From DYEP01 sp040755615 (lineage in GTDB: Bacteria; Bacillota; Sulfobacillia; DUSP01; DYEP01), in contig JBFMAL010000012.1 in assembly GCA_040755615.1 (NCBI GenBank), positions 1-64,000 on the forward strand: 64,000 bases of DNA. Direction: 5' to 3'. The translations under genes were made by a program, and so were the position numbers. Under the pieces are notes generated by a model. The model made no database searches. It was given only the letters and a program-made list of their open reading frames with translations, and had not been told where the DNA came from. Every line of letters begins with the position of its first letter. The stretch's first letter is position 1. Positions 1-8,302 of this stretch are shown piece by piece.

Positions 1-45
1 CTGCCTCCCATTTGCCGGATGAATAATTAATTAAGCTTGCTTTAG

Positions 46-80
46 CCCCTACCTTAGGTGATTAGGTAGGGGTTCTTTTA
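46..80 (+). terminator. Rho-independent terminator
   Basis: A 9-bp perfect stem (CCCCTACCT at 46-54 with AGGTAGGGG at 64-72) has a 9-nt loop and is followed by TTCTTTTA. It would end a plus-strand transcript that enters from left of the window; no gene for it is visible here. Confidence 0.75.
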
Positions 81-227
81 TGCTTCCTGCCGTAACCTAC
101 AAGGCGGGGAGTATTTGACGCTTACGTCGGTCAATCTGTAGTTGCAAAAGTCCCGGCAGCAGTATCCTTGTCATGACAGATGCCGCTAATAGCGAAGATA
201 TGGAATGTTTGTGCACCCAAGACAGCA

Positions 228-270
228 GGCGGAGGTGTGAGTCCCAGAATACACCTCCGCCTCGGCTTTT
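228..270 (+). terminator. Rho-independent terminator
   Basis: An 11-bp perfect stem (228-238 with 251-261) and a 12-nt loop are followed by TCGGCTTTT. It lies about 150 nt after the preceding terminator with no convincing open frame between them. The interval 80-270 could therefore be a short untranslated RNA, or the structure may be left over from a lost gene. Confidence 0.7.
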
Positions 271-537
271 ATAGATCATAGGAAGCCATATTGGCGCATC
301 GACCACAAGAAAGGAGGTACGCAAGCAGCGAGACATATCCTAGTCCATTGCCGAATCTGGATCAATCGAACGACTGTGCTCTTGCTCTTGGTTAGCTGGC
401 TCTGCTATTTAAAGCCCTATGTCGGAGGCAAACCGGTGCTAGAGCGTGCTGCCCGTACGTTTTCTTGCTCAAGCCTTCCCCAAGGTTTCAAACCAGATGA
501 TATTGCAATGGTTTGTAGGTTTCTCCTTTGCACGAAC

Positions 538-672
538 CTATTTCTTAGTCTTGTCCGAAGCAGGCTTCGAAGCTGCGGATGGGGTCTTGCTCACAACTCG
601 CTCGGTGCTGGTACCCTTTGCGCATCCGGTGGATTTTGGTGCCGCTTTTTTAGAGCCCTTGGCTTTTGCCAA
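538..672 (-). CDS. Small lysine/alanine/serine-rich basic protein, 44 aa
   Basis: This short gene starts with TTG at 672-670 and ends at TAG 540-538. Immediately upstream, at 687-678 on the minus strand, is AGGAGGTGAT, a perfect match to the 16S rRNA anti-Shine-Dalgarno, nine bases from the start. The 44-residue product begins MAKAKGSKKAAPKS and ends SDKTKK. It has about ten lysines and is otherwise Ala, Ser, Thr and Pro, with one Cys and no membrane segment. Low-complexity basic proteins of this type resemble histone-H1-like or nucleic-acid-binding tails, but no family is recognised. In-frame TGA just upstream of AAG-TTG rules out a longer start. Function unknown. Confidence 0.6.
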   Translation of the reverse strand: MAKAKGSKKAAPKSTGCAKGTSTERVVSKTPSAASKPASDKTKK

Positions 673-687
673 CTTTCATCACCTCCT

Positions 688-1190
688 GAATTACATTATA
701 CAGGTTTGTGCATCTCTTACAAGTCATGTCAGCGAGCGCTGCTGAGTTTTTTCTAGTTCGTGGCCGGACTAAACTTGCGTCCCCGGCTGCACCTTATGAC
801 GGCTCCTGGAGCCGTCTCATTAGCGAAGGTCTGGTCTGCAGGTAAGGGAGGTGGCGTCCGGTCCGATCCGCACTGAGTGCCGGCCGCCTTTATTTTGCAG
901 GATGGAGTAGGCAGCAGCATGATTGAAGATGCTGTTCGCTTGCTGTGGAAAAAACCGCAATCTCTCCTGCTTCCGGGAGGACAGGTGAGCGCTCGGAGGT
1001 CTTGAATAAGGTGGCGTCCAGTGAAGAGTCTGCTCAACGTAGTGCCTGGTCACTTTGGACCAGTATATCGTAGTGACGTCTGAGAGAAATGAATGCATGG
1101 GTTGAAACCGTATCATGGAGTGGGGAAAACAGTCTCTTCCAAAAAGCTCACGGTAACTGATACTGCCAGCAGTATATTCTCATCCCTGAC
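688..1190. other. Gene-poor stretch
   Basis: About 500 bases without a supportable gene. Open frames on both strands overlap each other and lack ribosome sites or recognisable motifs. A short inverted repeat GACGGCTC/GAGCCGTC lies near 800-818, and the octamer-plus GTGGCGTCC occurs twice (near 850 and 1011). Nothing else is seen. Confidence 0.5.
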
Positions 1191-2234
1191 TTACCCAAAA
1201 TTGCTTGGCGCCTTGGCCCTGGTCCGGAATTCCTCTTCGGAAATCAACCCTTTCTGTAATAGGTCATAGAGACTTGAATCCATCGTTCTCATGCCGTAAC
1301 GCACGCCTGTCTGTATCGCCGAGAGTATCTGATGTGTCTTCCCTTCCCTTATCAGGTTCTTCACTACAGGGGTCGCTACGAGTACCTCGAAGGCCGCCAC
1401 CCGGCCCGACCCATCAGCCCTCGGGACAAGCTGTTGGGACACAACGCCTACGAGCACCGATGCGAGCTGTACCTTGACCTGCTCTCGCTGGTAAGGTGGA
1501 AACTCGTCCACTATTCGCTCTACCGCCTGTGACACATCAGCGGTATGAAGCGTCGCGAGTATCAGGTGACCTGTCTCGGCAGCAGTCAGTGCTACAGAGA
1601 TGGTCTCAAGGTCCCGCATCTCTCCCACAAGTATCACATCCGGGTCCTGTCTCAATGCCGCCCGTAATGCCGCTGCAAATGAACGGGTGTCCACACCGAG
1701 CTCCCTTTGATTGACAATGGCCTGTTTGTGACGGTGCAAATACTCAATGGGGTCTTCGAGTGTAATGATGTGGCAGCGTTGCTCGGAGTTGATCCGGTCC
1801 ACGATAGCTGCCAAGGTAGAAGATTTGCCGCTCCCTGTAGGTCCCGTAACGAGAAAGAGCCCGGACTTCTGGCATACCATCTCGCCTACGATGGCAGGTA
1901 CTCCCAGTTCTTCAAGGGACGGGATCGAGTGCGGTACGATCCGGATAGACAGCGCAATGGCTCCTCTTTGGCGGAAAGCGTTACACCTAAAGCGGCCGAC
2001 CTCGGCTACGCTACAGGAGAAGTCTACTTCGCCCGACCTCTCAAACCTCTCCCTCACCTTCGTATCTGCTATACTGTAGAAAAACTCCTCTGTATCAGAA
2101 GTGGTCAGGACAGGGACACCTTCGAGTTTTACGAGTGTCCCATTGACCCGGAGTACGGGACGAGAGGCAACTGTCAAATGAACATCCGATGCACCCGCCC
2201 GGATCGCTAAGACCAGCACATCAATAAGCTTCAC
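1191..2234 (-). CDS. pilT: PilT-type twitching ATPase
   Basis: A 347-residue hexameric secretion-type ATPase of the PilT family, which powers type IV pilus retraction at the cytoplasmic face of the membrane. Visible motifs are the N-terminal AIRAGASDVHL signature (residues 10-20), Walker A GPTGSGKS (131-138), Asp box around LEDPIEYLH (159-167), Walker B with GEMRD (204-208) and the His box HLILATLHT (223-231). The length matches family norms (340-370). It stands alone: no pilB, pilC, pilD or pilin gene is in the window, so it either serves pili encoded elsewhere or is an orphan. A hairpin resembling an insertion-sequence end lies directly upstream. Confidence 0.93.
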   Translation of the reverse strand: MKLIDVLVLAIRAGASDVHLTVASRPVLRVNGTLVKLEGVPVLTTSDTEEFFYSIADTKVRERFERSGEVDFSCSVAEVGRFRCNAFRQRGAIALSIRIVPHSIPSLEELGVPAIVGEMVCQKSGLFLVTGPTGSGKSSTLAAIVDRINSEQRCHIITLEDPIEYLHRHKQAIVNQRELGVDTRSFAAALRAALRQDPDVILVGEMRDLETISVALTAAETGHLILATLHTADVSQAVERIVDEFPPYQREQVKVQLASVLVGVVSQQLVPRADGSGRVAAFEVLVATPVVKNLIREGKTHQILSAIQTGVRYGMRTMDSSLYDLLQKGLISEEEFRTRAKAPSNFG

Positions 2235-2243
2235 AGATACGGC

Positions 2244-2277
2244 CTGGAAGCCCAGGGGCTTTACCCCTGGGAGGAAT
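2244..2277 (+). mobile_element. Solitary IS200/IS605-like right-end hairpin
   Basis: GGAAGCCCAGGGG, a CTTTA loop and CCCCTGGGAGGAATG form an 8-bp perfect stem (CCCAGGGG/CCCCTGGG, 2251-2271). GAAGCCC...CTTTA...GGGAGG is the pattern I associate with right ends of IS200/IS605-family elements and the 3-prime end of TnpB-associated RNAs. No tnpA or tnpB is adjacent, so at most this is a relic. The match is by recollection of the pattern, not by a search. Confidence 0.4.
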
Positions 2278-2693
2278 GCGGCCTTCCCTCCCCTGGCAGA
2301 TTACTGATCCTGCGTATCTAGATGCTGAGAAGACGCATGCCCAAACGGTTCACCGCTTTGCCGAACTTGTAGAGCGGTCTGGGCTGCCGGCAGTTCTTTA
2401 ACCCTATAGGCGAGACTGATCTAAACACCTCGTCTTCAAGGCCCACACCTTCTTCCCAAGTGTGCTGCCGGATTCGTACATAGGCATCTCTTCGCCTCAT
2501 TTCGACAAATTCCTCCCGTTCATTTCCATACGCGATAGCCCGAGCTGCAGCAAGGTCAGGGGCCCGGCTCCTAAGTTATCGGTCGACCAGGGACCTGCAA
2601 CCTTTGGTCGCCTGAGGATACTATCGCTCAAGTCGAAGCCCGTTTCTACCGATGAAGAGTCTAGCGGACACTACCCGGGGGGGAGGGATTTAC
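2278..2693. other. Intergenic stretch, no confident gene
   Basis: A minus-strand frame of 60 codons (2318-2500) follows a GGGAGG but has no recognisable domain and ends next to the IS605-like hairpin. It might be a gene remnant. The GGGGGGAGGG at 2677-2687 is the ribosome site of the next plus-strand gene. Confidence 0.4.
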
Positions 2694-3557
2694 ATGATCC
2701 GGGTCGGCATTGTGGGTGCAGGCAAAGGCGGTACCGCGCTGCTCAAGACGTTGCTGTCCGTGCCGGGCGTATCGGTGCTGGGGATCGCAGACGTCAATCC
2801 AGACGCACCGGGCATACAGTACGCAAGAGAGCACAACGTGCCCAGCTATTTGGATTTCCGGGCGCTGTTCCGAGCAAGCGGGCGGAAAGTGATCATCGAG
2901 GCGACGGGAAACGAAAGGGTGAAATCAGAATTGAAAGCCAGTGCTCCCGAGGATGCTGTCATAGTTGACTCGGAAGCCGCTCTCTTGATGATGGAAACAG
3001 TGCGCGTGCGCGAGCAGGCCCTCGATTCATTGAAGCACCAATCAGACCGGCTCGCGCAGCTGGCAGTAGACCTCGAAACACTGTTGGCTCAGGTCTCAAA
3101 AGATACAAAGGCAATGGCAGATCACGTAAGCAGACTGGCCGAGCAAACCAGGCACCTATCATCAGTGTTTGCCCAGGGCAAAGCATATCTCACCGAAACC
3201 GACGAAGTATTGGATTTCATTCGCGTTGTTGCTGACCAGACAAAACTCCTCGGGCTCAACGCAGCCATCGAAGCGGCAAGAGCGGGTGAGCACGGGAGGG
3301 GCTTCTCCGTCGTCGCTGAAAAGGTACGCGAACTGGCTGATAGCTCTTCGGAATCTGCCAAAAGGATCGCCACGATCATGAAAGGTATTGGCAATTCCAT
3401 TAACTCCGCGGTGAAGGACGCCGAGGACATGCAATCAGTGACAGAAAAGTCTGCGCGTGAACATGCGGCCATCTCTGACTCCATTCACACTGCTTTAGCC
3501 AAACTTCAGGGAATGGTAAGCACCCTTAGGAACATCTCCCAAGAGGCCGTATCTTGA
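2694..3557 (+). CDS. Rossmann-fold / methyl-accepting chemotaxis signalling fusion
   Basis: A 287-residue soluble protein; start ATG 2694 follows a GGGGGGAGGG site. Residues 1-100 form an NAD(P)-binding Rossmann domain (GIVGAGKGG at 5-13, then an acidic IADVNPDAPG at the end of the second strand), similar to the N-terminal part of dehydrogenases and dihydrodipicolinate reductase. Residues 105-287 are a cytoplasmic chemoreceptor signalling coiled coil with the conserved hairpin tip LLGLNAAIEAARAGEHGRGF (185-204) and SVVAEKVRELA. There is no membrane segment, HAMP or periplasmic sensor. The inferred role is to couple a dinucleotide or ligand bound by the Rossmann domain to CheA/CheW signalling. 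No che gene is adjacent. Family assignment of both halves is strong; the ligand is unknown. Confidence 0.88.
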   Translation: MIRVGIVGAGKGGTALLKTLLSVPGVSVLGIADVNPDAPGIQYAREHNVPSYLDFRALFRASGRKVIIEATGNERVKSELKASAPEDAVIVDSEAALLMMETVRVREQALDSLKHQSDRLAQLAVDLETLLAQVSKDTKAMADHVSRLAEQTRHLSSVFAQGKAYLTETDEVLDFIRVVADQTKLLGLNAAIEAARAGEHGRGFSVVAEKVRELADSSSESAKRIATIMKGIGNSINSAVKDAEDMQSVTEKSAREHAAISDSIHTALAKLQGMVSTLRNISQEAVS

Positions 3558-3807
3558 TTTTGGTCCCGGAACTTTCGAGCGCTTGGAGCCGGATCATCCA
3601 AGGCTGCGCCAGGCGAGTCTCCTCCCGAAACGCTCATACTCATGTTTACCGCCAGCCCATGCGTTTTTGCGTTTACCGAAAAGAGCGGTACTGAGTCATC
3701 TTGGAGCCGGGGTCGTGCGTTGCGGCACTGTCATTATCCCTCCAGTTAACAGAAGAATACGGTTAGACCAGACGATCTTTATTCTGAAGCGGGAGGGAAT
3801 CTTCATA

Positions 3808-4266
3808 ATGTCCAATCTTATTAAGAACCCCAGTTTTGAAGCTGGGCTTGCCAACTGGGTTGCGACTAACGTCGCCCCTGCAGACTTCAACGCATTTGAG
3901 GGAACTGCCACAGCACGGATGGGTCCGGGTGTCGCCAGCCTGTATCAGGATATTCCCATTACCGGATTTGCAAGACCCTCTTTCGAGTTGAGTTTCGCAG
4001 TTGAATCGCCGTTCGTGTTCAACCCGGGTAACTTGACAGCGCAGGTCCACTGGCTGGATATCTCGGGAAATGTAATCGGTATAGGTGCCAGCGTGTTCAT
4101 TCCTTCAGCCACTACGGGATTCCAGTTCTTCTGGCTCACAGTCGCGACAGCCACAGAACCGGCACCGAGCAACGCCACTGCCGCGAGAATCATCTTCAGT
4201 AAGTCTGCCGGAACAGGCAATAACGTACTCGATCTGGATCTGGTTGTGTTGACGCGGGTCGGTTAA
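3808..4266 (+). CDS. NTTRR-F1-like jelly-roll domain protein
   Basis: A 152-residue protein starting at ATG 3808, ten bases after GGGAGGG. It opens with MSNLIKNPSFEAGLANW, the pattern of NTTRR-F1/carbohydrate-binding-type beta-sandwich domains (NLI-NGxFE-G-L-GW), and continues as alternating beta strands with no signal peptide. In Firmicutes such domains often sit at the N terminus of collagen-like or surface proteins. Here the domain stands alone. A 68-residue gene follows 27 bases downstream and may be co-transcribed, ending at the terminator at 4540. Binding partner unknown. Confidence 0.65.
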   Translation: MSNLIKNPSFEAGLANWVATNVAPADFNAFEGTATARMGPGVASLYQDIPITGFARPSFELSFAVESPFVFNPGNLTAQVHWLDISGNVIGIGASVFIPSATTGFQFFWLTVATATEPAPSNATAARIIFSKSAGTGNNVLDLDLVVLTRVG

Positions 4267-4293
4267 GATCAGAAGGAGGGATACTAAATCGCC

Positions 4294-4500
4294 ATGGTCA
4301 AGGACATTGTAGTGGGACCCAAGCTGGAACTTGTGCTCTCCCTGAAGAAAGCGCTGGAAACCAAACCTGGCATAGAGCAGTTCCTCCATGGAAAGAAGCT
4401 CAACCTGTTGGATGTTCCCCAGGACGAACTGATCCTACCGACAGAAATTCGAATGGCACTCGCCAGAGCTTTAAGAGAGCAGGAGATTGAAATATTGTAA
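4294..4500 (+). CDS. Small hypothetical protein, 68 aa
   Basis: Starts at ATG 4294 after AAGGAGGG (4273-4280; spacing 13, somewhat long) and is followed by a clear terminator. The product is helical and charged, with no Cys, signal peptide or membrane segment; it contains PTEIRMALARALREQEIEIL at its C terminus. I do not recognise a family. Its position directly after the jelly-roll gene suggests a two-gene unit. Confidence 0.6.
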   Translation: MVKDIVVGPKLELVLSLKKALETKPGIEQFLHGKKLNLLDVPQDELILPTEIRMALARALREQEIEIL

Positions 4501-4539
4501 GTCGGTGGCCCTACTTGGCTCAAAAATACCGAAAAGAGC

Positions 4540-4574
4540 GCACCCCCAGAAGATTCCGGGGTGCCTTTTCTTTT
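4540..4574 (+). terminator. Rho-independent terminator
   Basis: GCACCCC (4540-4546) pairs with GGGGTGC (4558-4564), followed by CTTTTCTTTTA. It ends the transcript of the two small genes at 3808-4500. Confidence 0.8.
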
Positions 4575-5260
4575 AGCCCATCTTTCCCACTGTGCAATGA
4601 ACTGAATCGGCTCGGTCTTGATGCCCGCGCGTGGTGGTCTACCTGACCCACGGGCTGTTTTTCAAGGCGCAGTACAAGCACGAGGATACCGGCAGTCACC
4701 AGAGCTGAAAGAACTGACCAGGGTAAAACTGGGGGACCTGAACGCTGATGCCCAGAAGCTGTTCATCAGTTCCCGGGTGCTGTCCGCTATCCGCTTGAAC
4801 CTGATTACCTGTAGCATCGCTCAGCCGGACATGATAAAGTAGCTATGCTCATTAGGGAGCAAGATCGCGCGAAGCAGCGCTCGGGACACGATGCTTTACC
4901 GTTGCCCATATACCATACAGCATGTCTTTGCTCTGCCACACCCCAAATTTGGGTCGTCTGCTTCCACTCGCAGCAGTAACAGTCATCGCTCAGTGGGGCC
5001 CGCTCAATGCAATTCGACTCAGGGTGTTTTTTAGGCCAGCGGTACTTCGATGGAGTGAGTATGTTGGGTGGAAGGACGCTTTGAAGAATCTATCGGGGGA
5101 AGGCGGCATACACGAGCAGCTTGACCTCTTCTGTCTGCAGGGAGGAAAACTTGCACCGCAATCTGACTTGACCCGAGCAGGTATTTCCCAAAAGGGAACC
5201 AAAATACATTTCTAAGAGTCATAAACTAACCGGAGTTGTTCTGTAAGGAGAGTGTTCACA
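4575..5260. other. Gene-poor stretch
   Basis: Almost 700 bases with no confident gene. Frames of 70-97 codons on both strands overlap, lack ribosome sites and show no known motif. Codon quality looks like decayed DNA. AAGGAG at 5245-5250 belongs to the next gene. Confidence 0.5.
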
Positions 5261-7702
5261 TTGAATCGCAGGAGCGTTTTAGCCATAATTCTGTGTCTCG
5301 CATTGCTTCTTGGCGGGGCGGGCTGCGGGAAAAGATCAGGCACTGCTCCTTCACCCGTGGAACCAGGTAACGGTGTGCCATCCGGCACTTCCCAATTTCC
5401 CGATAAGCCACCCCAGCTCAGCGCAAGCTACGGCCCTCAGCACATTTTCGTCATGCGCGCAGCCAGCGTATGGGTGGACGCAAAGGGAGAGACACAGCGT
5501 GTGCAAGAGACTTTGCCTCCCGCCGACCCGCCGAACGCGCTCATTGTCGAGCCCGGCAAGGAGATTACGTTCGGTATCAAGAGCCTTGTGGCAGAACCCG
5601 CACGCGCTACCATAGAAGTGTGGAACTACTGGTCGCTGTTCGGCTACGCCGAACAGCAGGACCGCCCGGTGCATTCAGAGGAAATCAGCTCCTTCCTGGT
5701 AAAGGACACAGACCTTGAGTTCAGGTGGGTCGTGCCCGAGGTACCAAGCATCGCAGGCGAGGCAGCCCACTACGGGTTCAGGATAAAGCTTGAATGGGAA
5801 ACACCGCATACTGCAGAAGCCGTTTACTACGGCCGGTTCCAGCTCGGATCCGACCAGGTGTCATCCAGCGTTCGTGACACGGTCATGCGCTTTTTTGAAG
5901 CATGCTGGGAAGGTAACCAACAGGCTGTCAGCACGCTGCTGACGGAGTACGTTAAGAGCCGGGACAGGACGTTTGACCCCTATTCTAGCCCGCTTTCAGT
6001 GAACGAGAGCTCGCGCTGGGACCTGCTTCTCTGGAAATCAGATGAATACACGTACAAGCTGGCGTCAAAACCGAAAGTAGAAGTACAGTTCATCGGGCCG
6101 CAGCTTACCGGTCCGTATGCGGAAGCTTCGATATCCTACAGGGTAGAGGTGACGGAAAGGGAGAGTAAACGGGTCTACCAGTGGGATTTCAACGAGAGCT
6201 ACTCCCTGCAGCGTGAGGGGTCTGACTGGCTGGTACACTACATGCACCGATCGGGTACCCCCTGGTACGCGGCAGGAGGCACCAAGCCGGGCTGGAACAT
6301 ACAGTCCACCCGGGAGGGCTCGCTGCTCAAGCTGGGCCCGTTCACCAGCATAAACCTCTGGTTCGGGTGTAAATGGAGCGATGACAATCAGGTATTCGCG
6401 TTCACTGGCGAAAACTTCGGTGAAACCGGGCTGTGGGCTGTCCGGCGCGATGGGTCGGGCCTTCGCCAGCTGATTTCGCTCGGCCGCACCCTAGATTTTG
6501 GGAATAATCAGCAACAGTACCTCCAGATTCTGGACTGGGCCCCGGGCAAGCACAGCATCCGTTTTATGATCAACGGTTACCAGGTTTTCGGACCGCACGC
6601 CAACCATACAGGTTTTTGGGTGGCTGAAGTGCACTATCCGAGCGGCGAGGTGACGGACATCGCGTTTATCCCCGCTCCCAGGTCAGACTACATGCGAGAC
6701 CTGAATGTCACAAAGGATCGCACCAACGTGATCTTTCGCCGCTCACCAGACCTCTGGCGAGTGAATCTTACAACCGGTGCTGTAACACATATTCACGACG
6801 ACATGCCTAGCTGGGACGGCCTGTTCGTACTCCACTACTCGCCCTGCGGATGGTACGGAGCGCACGGAGACGCAGGCCTTCATTCCGCGGTGATCGTTTA
6901 CGACCTGAAGACCGGAGAGAAGAGAGAGATCACCGTCCCAGGTGCGGAGAGCATATTCTTCTCAGGGTGGACGCCTGACGGGCTGATCGCGGTATCTGTG
7001 GCGTACCTCGACGAGATAGTCCACGGCGAAGTCTCTTCCTGGCCTGCTGGGGCGTCCTCACTCCGGTTCTATGATGTCCAGGGAAACCTTAAGATGGAAG
7101 TGATTCCACCATCAAGCGATCCCACATTCAGGATCGGCCCCTGGGCCTGGACTGACGACGGCACGGCGCTGGCCTTTACTGTAGGCCCACTGGTGGAGAC
7201 AGGAAGAGACGTTACGGGAATTGACATGCTGGGACAGGATTCAAAAGAGCTCTGGCTGTGGCGAGGTCCCGGTACCGAGCCCAGGAAGTTGTCGTCGCTT
7301 TCGGGGATAGCACAGCGCATAGACTGGGTGGAGGACAACAGTGCCGTGGAGGTCTGGTACCGGGTGGCAGACGACTTCAGCGGCCCTCCTGAAAAATGGT
7401 ACTTAGCTACTGAGCAGACAGGTGTAAAGGTGGGCCTTGATGGAACCACCACGGACCTCGTTGAGCCTTTGGGGACTCGGGAGATGGGCGAGACGAAGGA
7501 GCGGTCATTCCTGGCACGGACTGAATCCGGAGTCACGAAGGTGGTCGCCCGCGATGCCCACGGACGCGAAGAGGTGCTCATTGAAGGCAGGTTCGGCGTG
7601 TACCAGAGTCTCTTTGAAGCAGCTGCCCTCGCGTTCGTCGCAGATCCTGCTAACTACGAACCATACCCGTCCAAGGTCTATCTATATCTCCTGTGTCCAT
7701 GA
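5261..7702 (+). CDS. Large lipoprotein with WD40-like beta-propeller
   Basis: An 813-residue exported protein. TTG 5261 is preferred over GTG 5252 because AAGGAG ends at 5250, too close to the GTG. The N terminus MNRRSVLAIILCLALLLGG leads to a probable lipobox Cys (GAGC, Cys 22), so a membrane-anchored lipoprotein is expected. The first half (about 60-330) contains a beta-rich domain and an NTF2-like segment around DTVMRFFEACWEGNQQAV. The second half (about 370-800) has repeated blades of PD40/TolB-like type (AFTGENFGETGLWAVRRDG; WAWTDDGTALAFTVG). Substrate unknown. It is monocistronic, with its own terminator. Confidence 0.75.
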   Translation: MNRRSVLAIILCLALLLGGAGCGKRSGTAPSPVEPGNGVPSGTSQFPDKPPQLSASYGPQHIFVMRAASVWVDAKGETQRVQETLPPADPPNALIVEPGKEITFGIKSLVAEPARATIEVWNYWSLFGYAEQQDRPVHSEEISSFLVKDTDLEFRWVVPEVPSIAGEAAHYGFRIKLEWETPHTAEAVYYGRFQLGSDQVSSSVRDTVMRFFEACWEGNQQAVSTLLTEYVKSRDRTFDPYSSPLSVNESSRWDLLLWKSDEYTYKLASKPKVEVQFIGPQLTGPYAEASISYRVEVTERESKRVYQWDFNESYSLQREGSDWLVHYMHRSGTPWYAAGGTKPGWNIQSTREGSLLKLGPFTSINLWFGCKWSDDNQVFAFTGENFGETGLWAVRRDGSGLRQLISLGRTLDFGNNQQQYLQILDWAPGKHSIRFMINGYQVFGPHANHTGFWVAEVHYPSGEVTDIAFIPAPRSDYMRDLNVTKDRTNVIFRRSPDLWRVNLTTGAVTHIHDDMPSWDGLFVLHYSPCGWYGAHGDAGLHSAVIVYDLKTGEKREITVPGAESIFFSGWTPDGLIAVSVAYLDEIVHGEVSSWPAGASSLRFYDVQGNLKMEVIPPSSDPTFRIGPWAWTDDGTALAFTVGPLVETGRDVTGIDMLGQDSKELWLWRGPGTEPRKLSSLSGIAQRIDWVEDNSAVEVWYRVADDFSGPPEKWYLATEQTGVKVGLDGTTTDLVEPLGTREMGETKERSFLARTESGVTKVVARDAHGREEVLIEGRFGVYQSLFEAAALAFVADPANYEPYPSKVYLYLLCP

Positions 7703-7716
7703 CCTGATATCCCTCG

Positions 7717-7751
7717 GAGGCTGCCTCTTTACGGAGGCAGTCTCTCCTTTT
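7717..7751 (+). terminator. Rho-independent terminator
   Basis: GAGGCTGCCTC (7717-7727) pairs with GAGGCAGTCTC (7734-7744) with one G-U pair, followed by TCCTTTT. It terminates the propeller-lipoprotein gene just before the convergent NAD operon. Confidence 0.8.
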
Positions 7752-7798
7752 GTAGTGAGCGGTGTTGGAAGCATCTGCGTGACGTGCTGCGGCTACAG

Positions 7799-8302
7799 TC
7801 ATTCCTCGGCGAGAAACCCTCTTTCTTTAAGCCTCGCCCGGGCTTCTTCGATCAGCGCAGGAGTGCGCGCCTCCACGGTGTGAAGGTGGAACCCGTCGGT
7901 CAAGGCAGACAGAAGCGACGCCTTCTTGCCTTGTAGGTCCTTCAGGAACCGCGCTACATCCTCCCGGGATTCAAGCATCAAGAATCCCTGGAGTTCCCCG
8001 TAGATCGGGTGCTCCACTATCACGTCTCTTACCTTCACTCCCATATCGACGAGCAGGTACAGTTCCTCCGCGGTCCTTTCCGGCCCGTGCTTCACTGCTA
8101 TCACGTCCTTGTACCCGCCCTTGGGAGGCAACATGTAGCCCTGCGGCGTGGATATGATGGTGTGGCCCGAAGCGCGAAGAACAGCGATATACTGGACTAC
8201 CGCCTGCCTGCTCACTCCCAGCTGCACCGACAGGTCAATGCCCTTTATCGGGCCTTTTGCCTCTTCCAATAATTGAAGCAGCTTTTCTTTCCTGTTCATC
8301 AA
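7799..8302 (-). CDS. niaR: Nicotinate-responsive NAD biosynthesis repressor NiaR
   Basis: A 167-residue transcription factor with an N-terminal HTH_11 winged helix (about 1-58, with SVQLGVSRQAVVQYIAVLR) and a C-terminal 3H domain. The metal/ligand residues expected for this family are present: His72, Glu80, His139 and His141. NiaR proteins bind nicotinic acid and repress NAD synthesis and niacin transport genes. It is the last gene of nadB-nadC-nadA-niaR, and its ATG overlaps the nadA stop by 4 bases, so it is probably autoregulated through the palindrome at 11721-11742. Confidence 0.93.
   Translation of the reverse strand: MMNRKEKLLQLLEEAKGPIKGIDLSVQLGVSRQAVVQYIAVLRASGHTIISTPQGYMLPPKGGYKDVIAVKHGPERTAEELYLLVDMGVKVRDVIVEHPIYGELQGFLMLESREDVARFLKDLQGKKASLLSALTDGFHLHTVEARTPALIEEARARLKERGFLAEE

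Noticed and set aside
376..756. Two overlapping plus-strand frames of 99-126 codons
   Set aside because: They have no ribosome site or motif and lie opposite the lysine-rich gene, which has a perfect Shine-Dalgarno on the other strand.
3558..3807. Possible c-di-GMP (GEMM-like) riboswitch before the jelly-roll gene
   Set aside because: Only isolated fragments such as GTTTACCGAAAA fit; the core helices and receptor are not recognisable.
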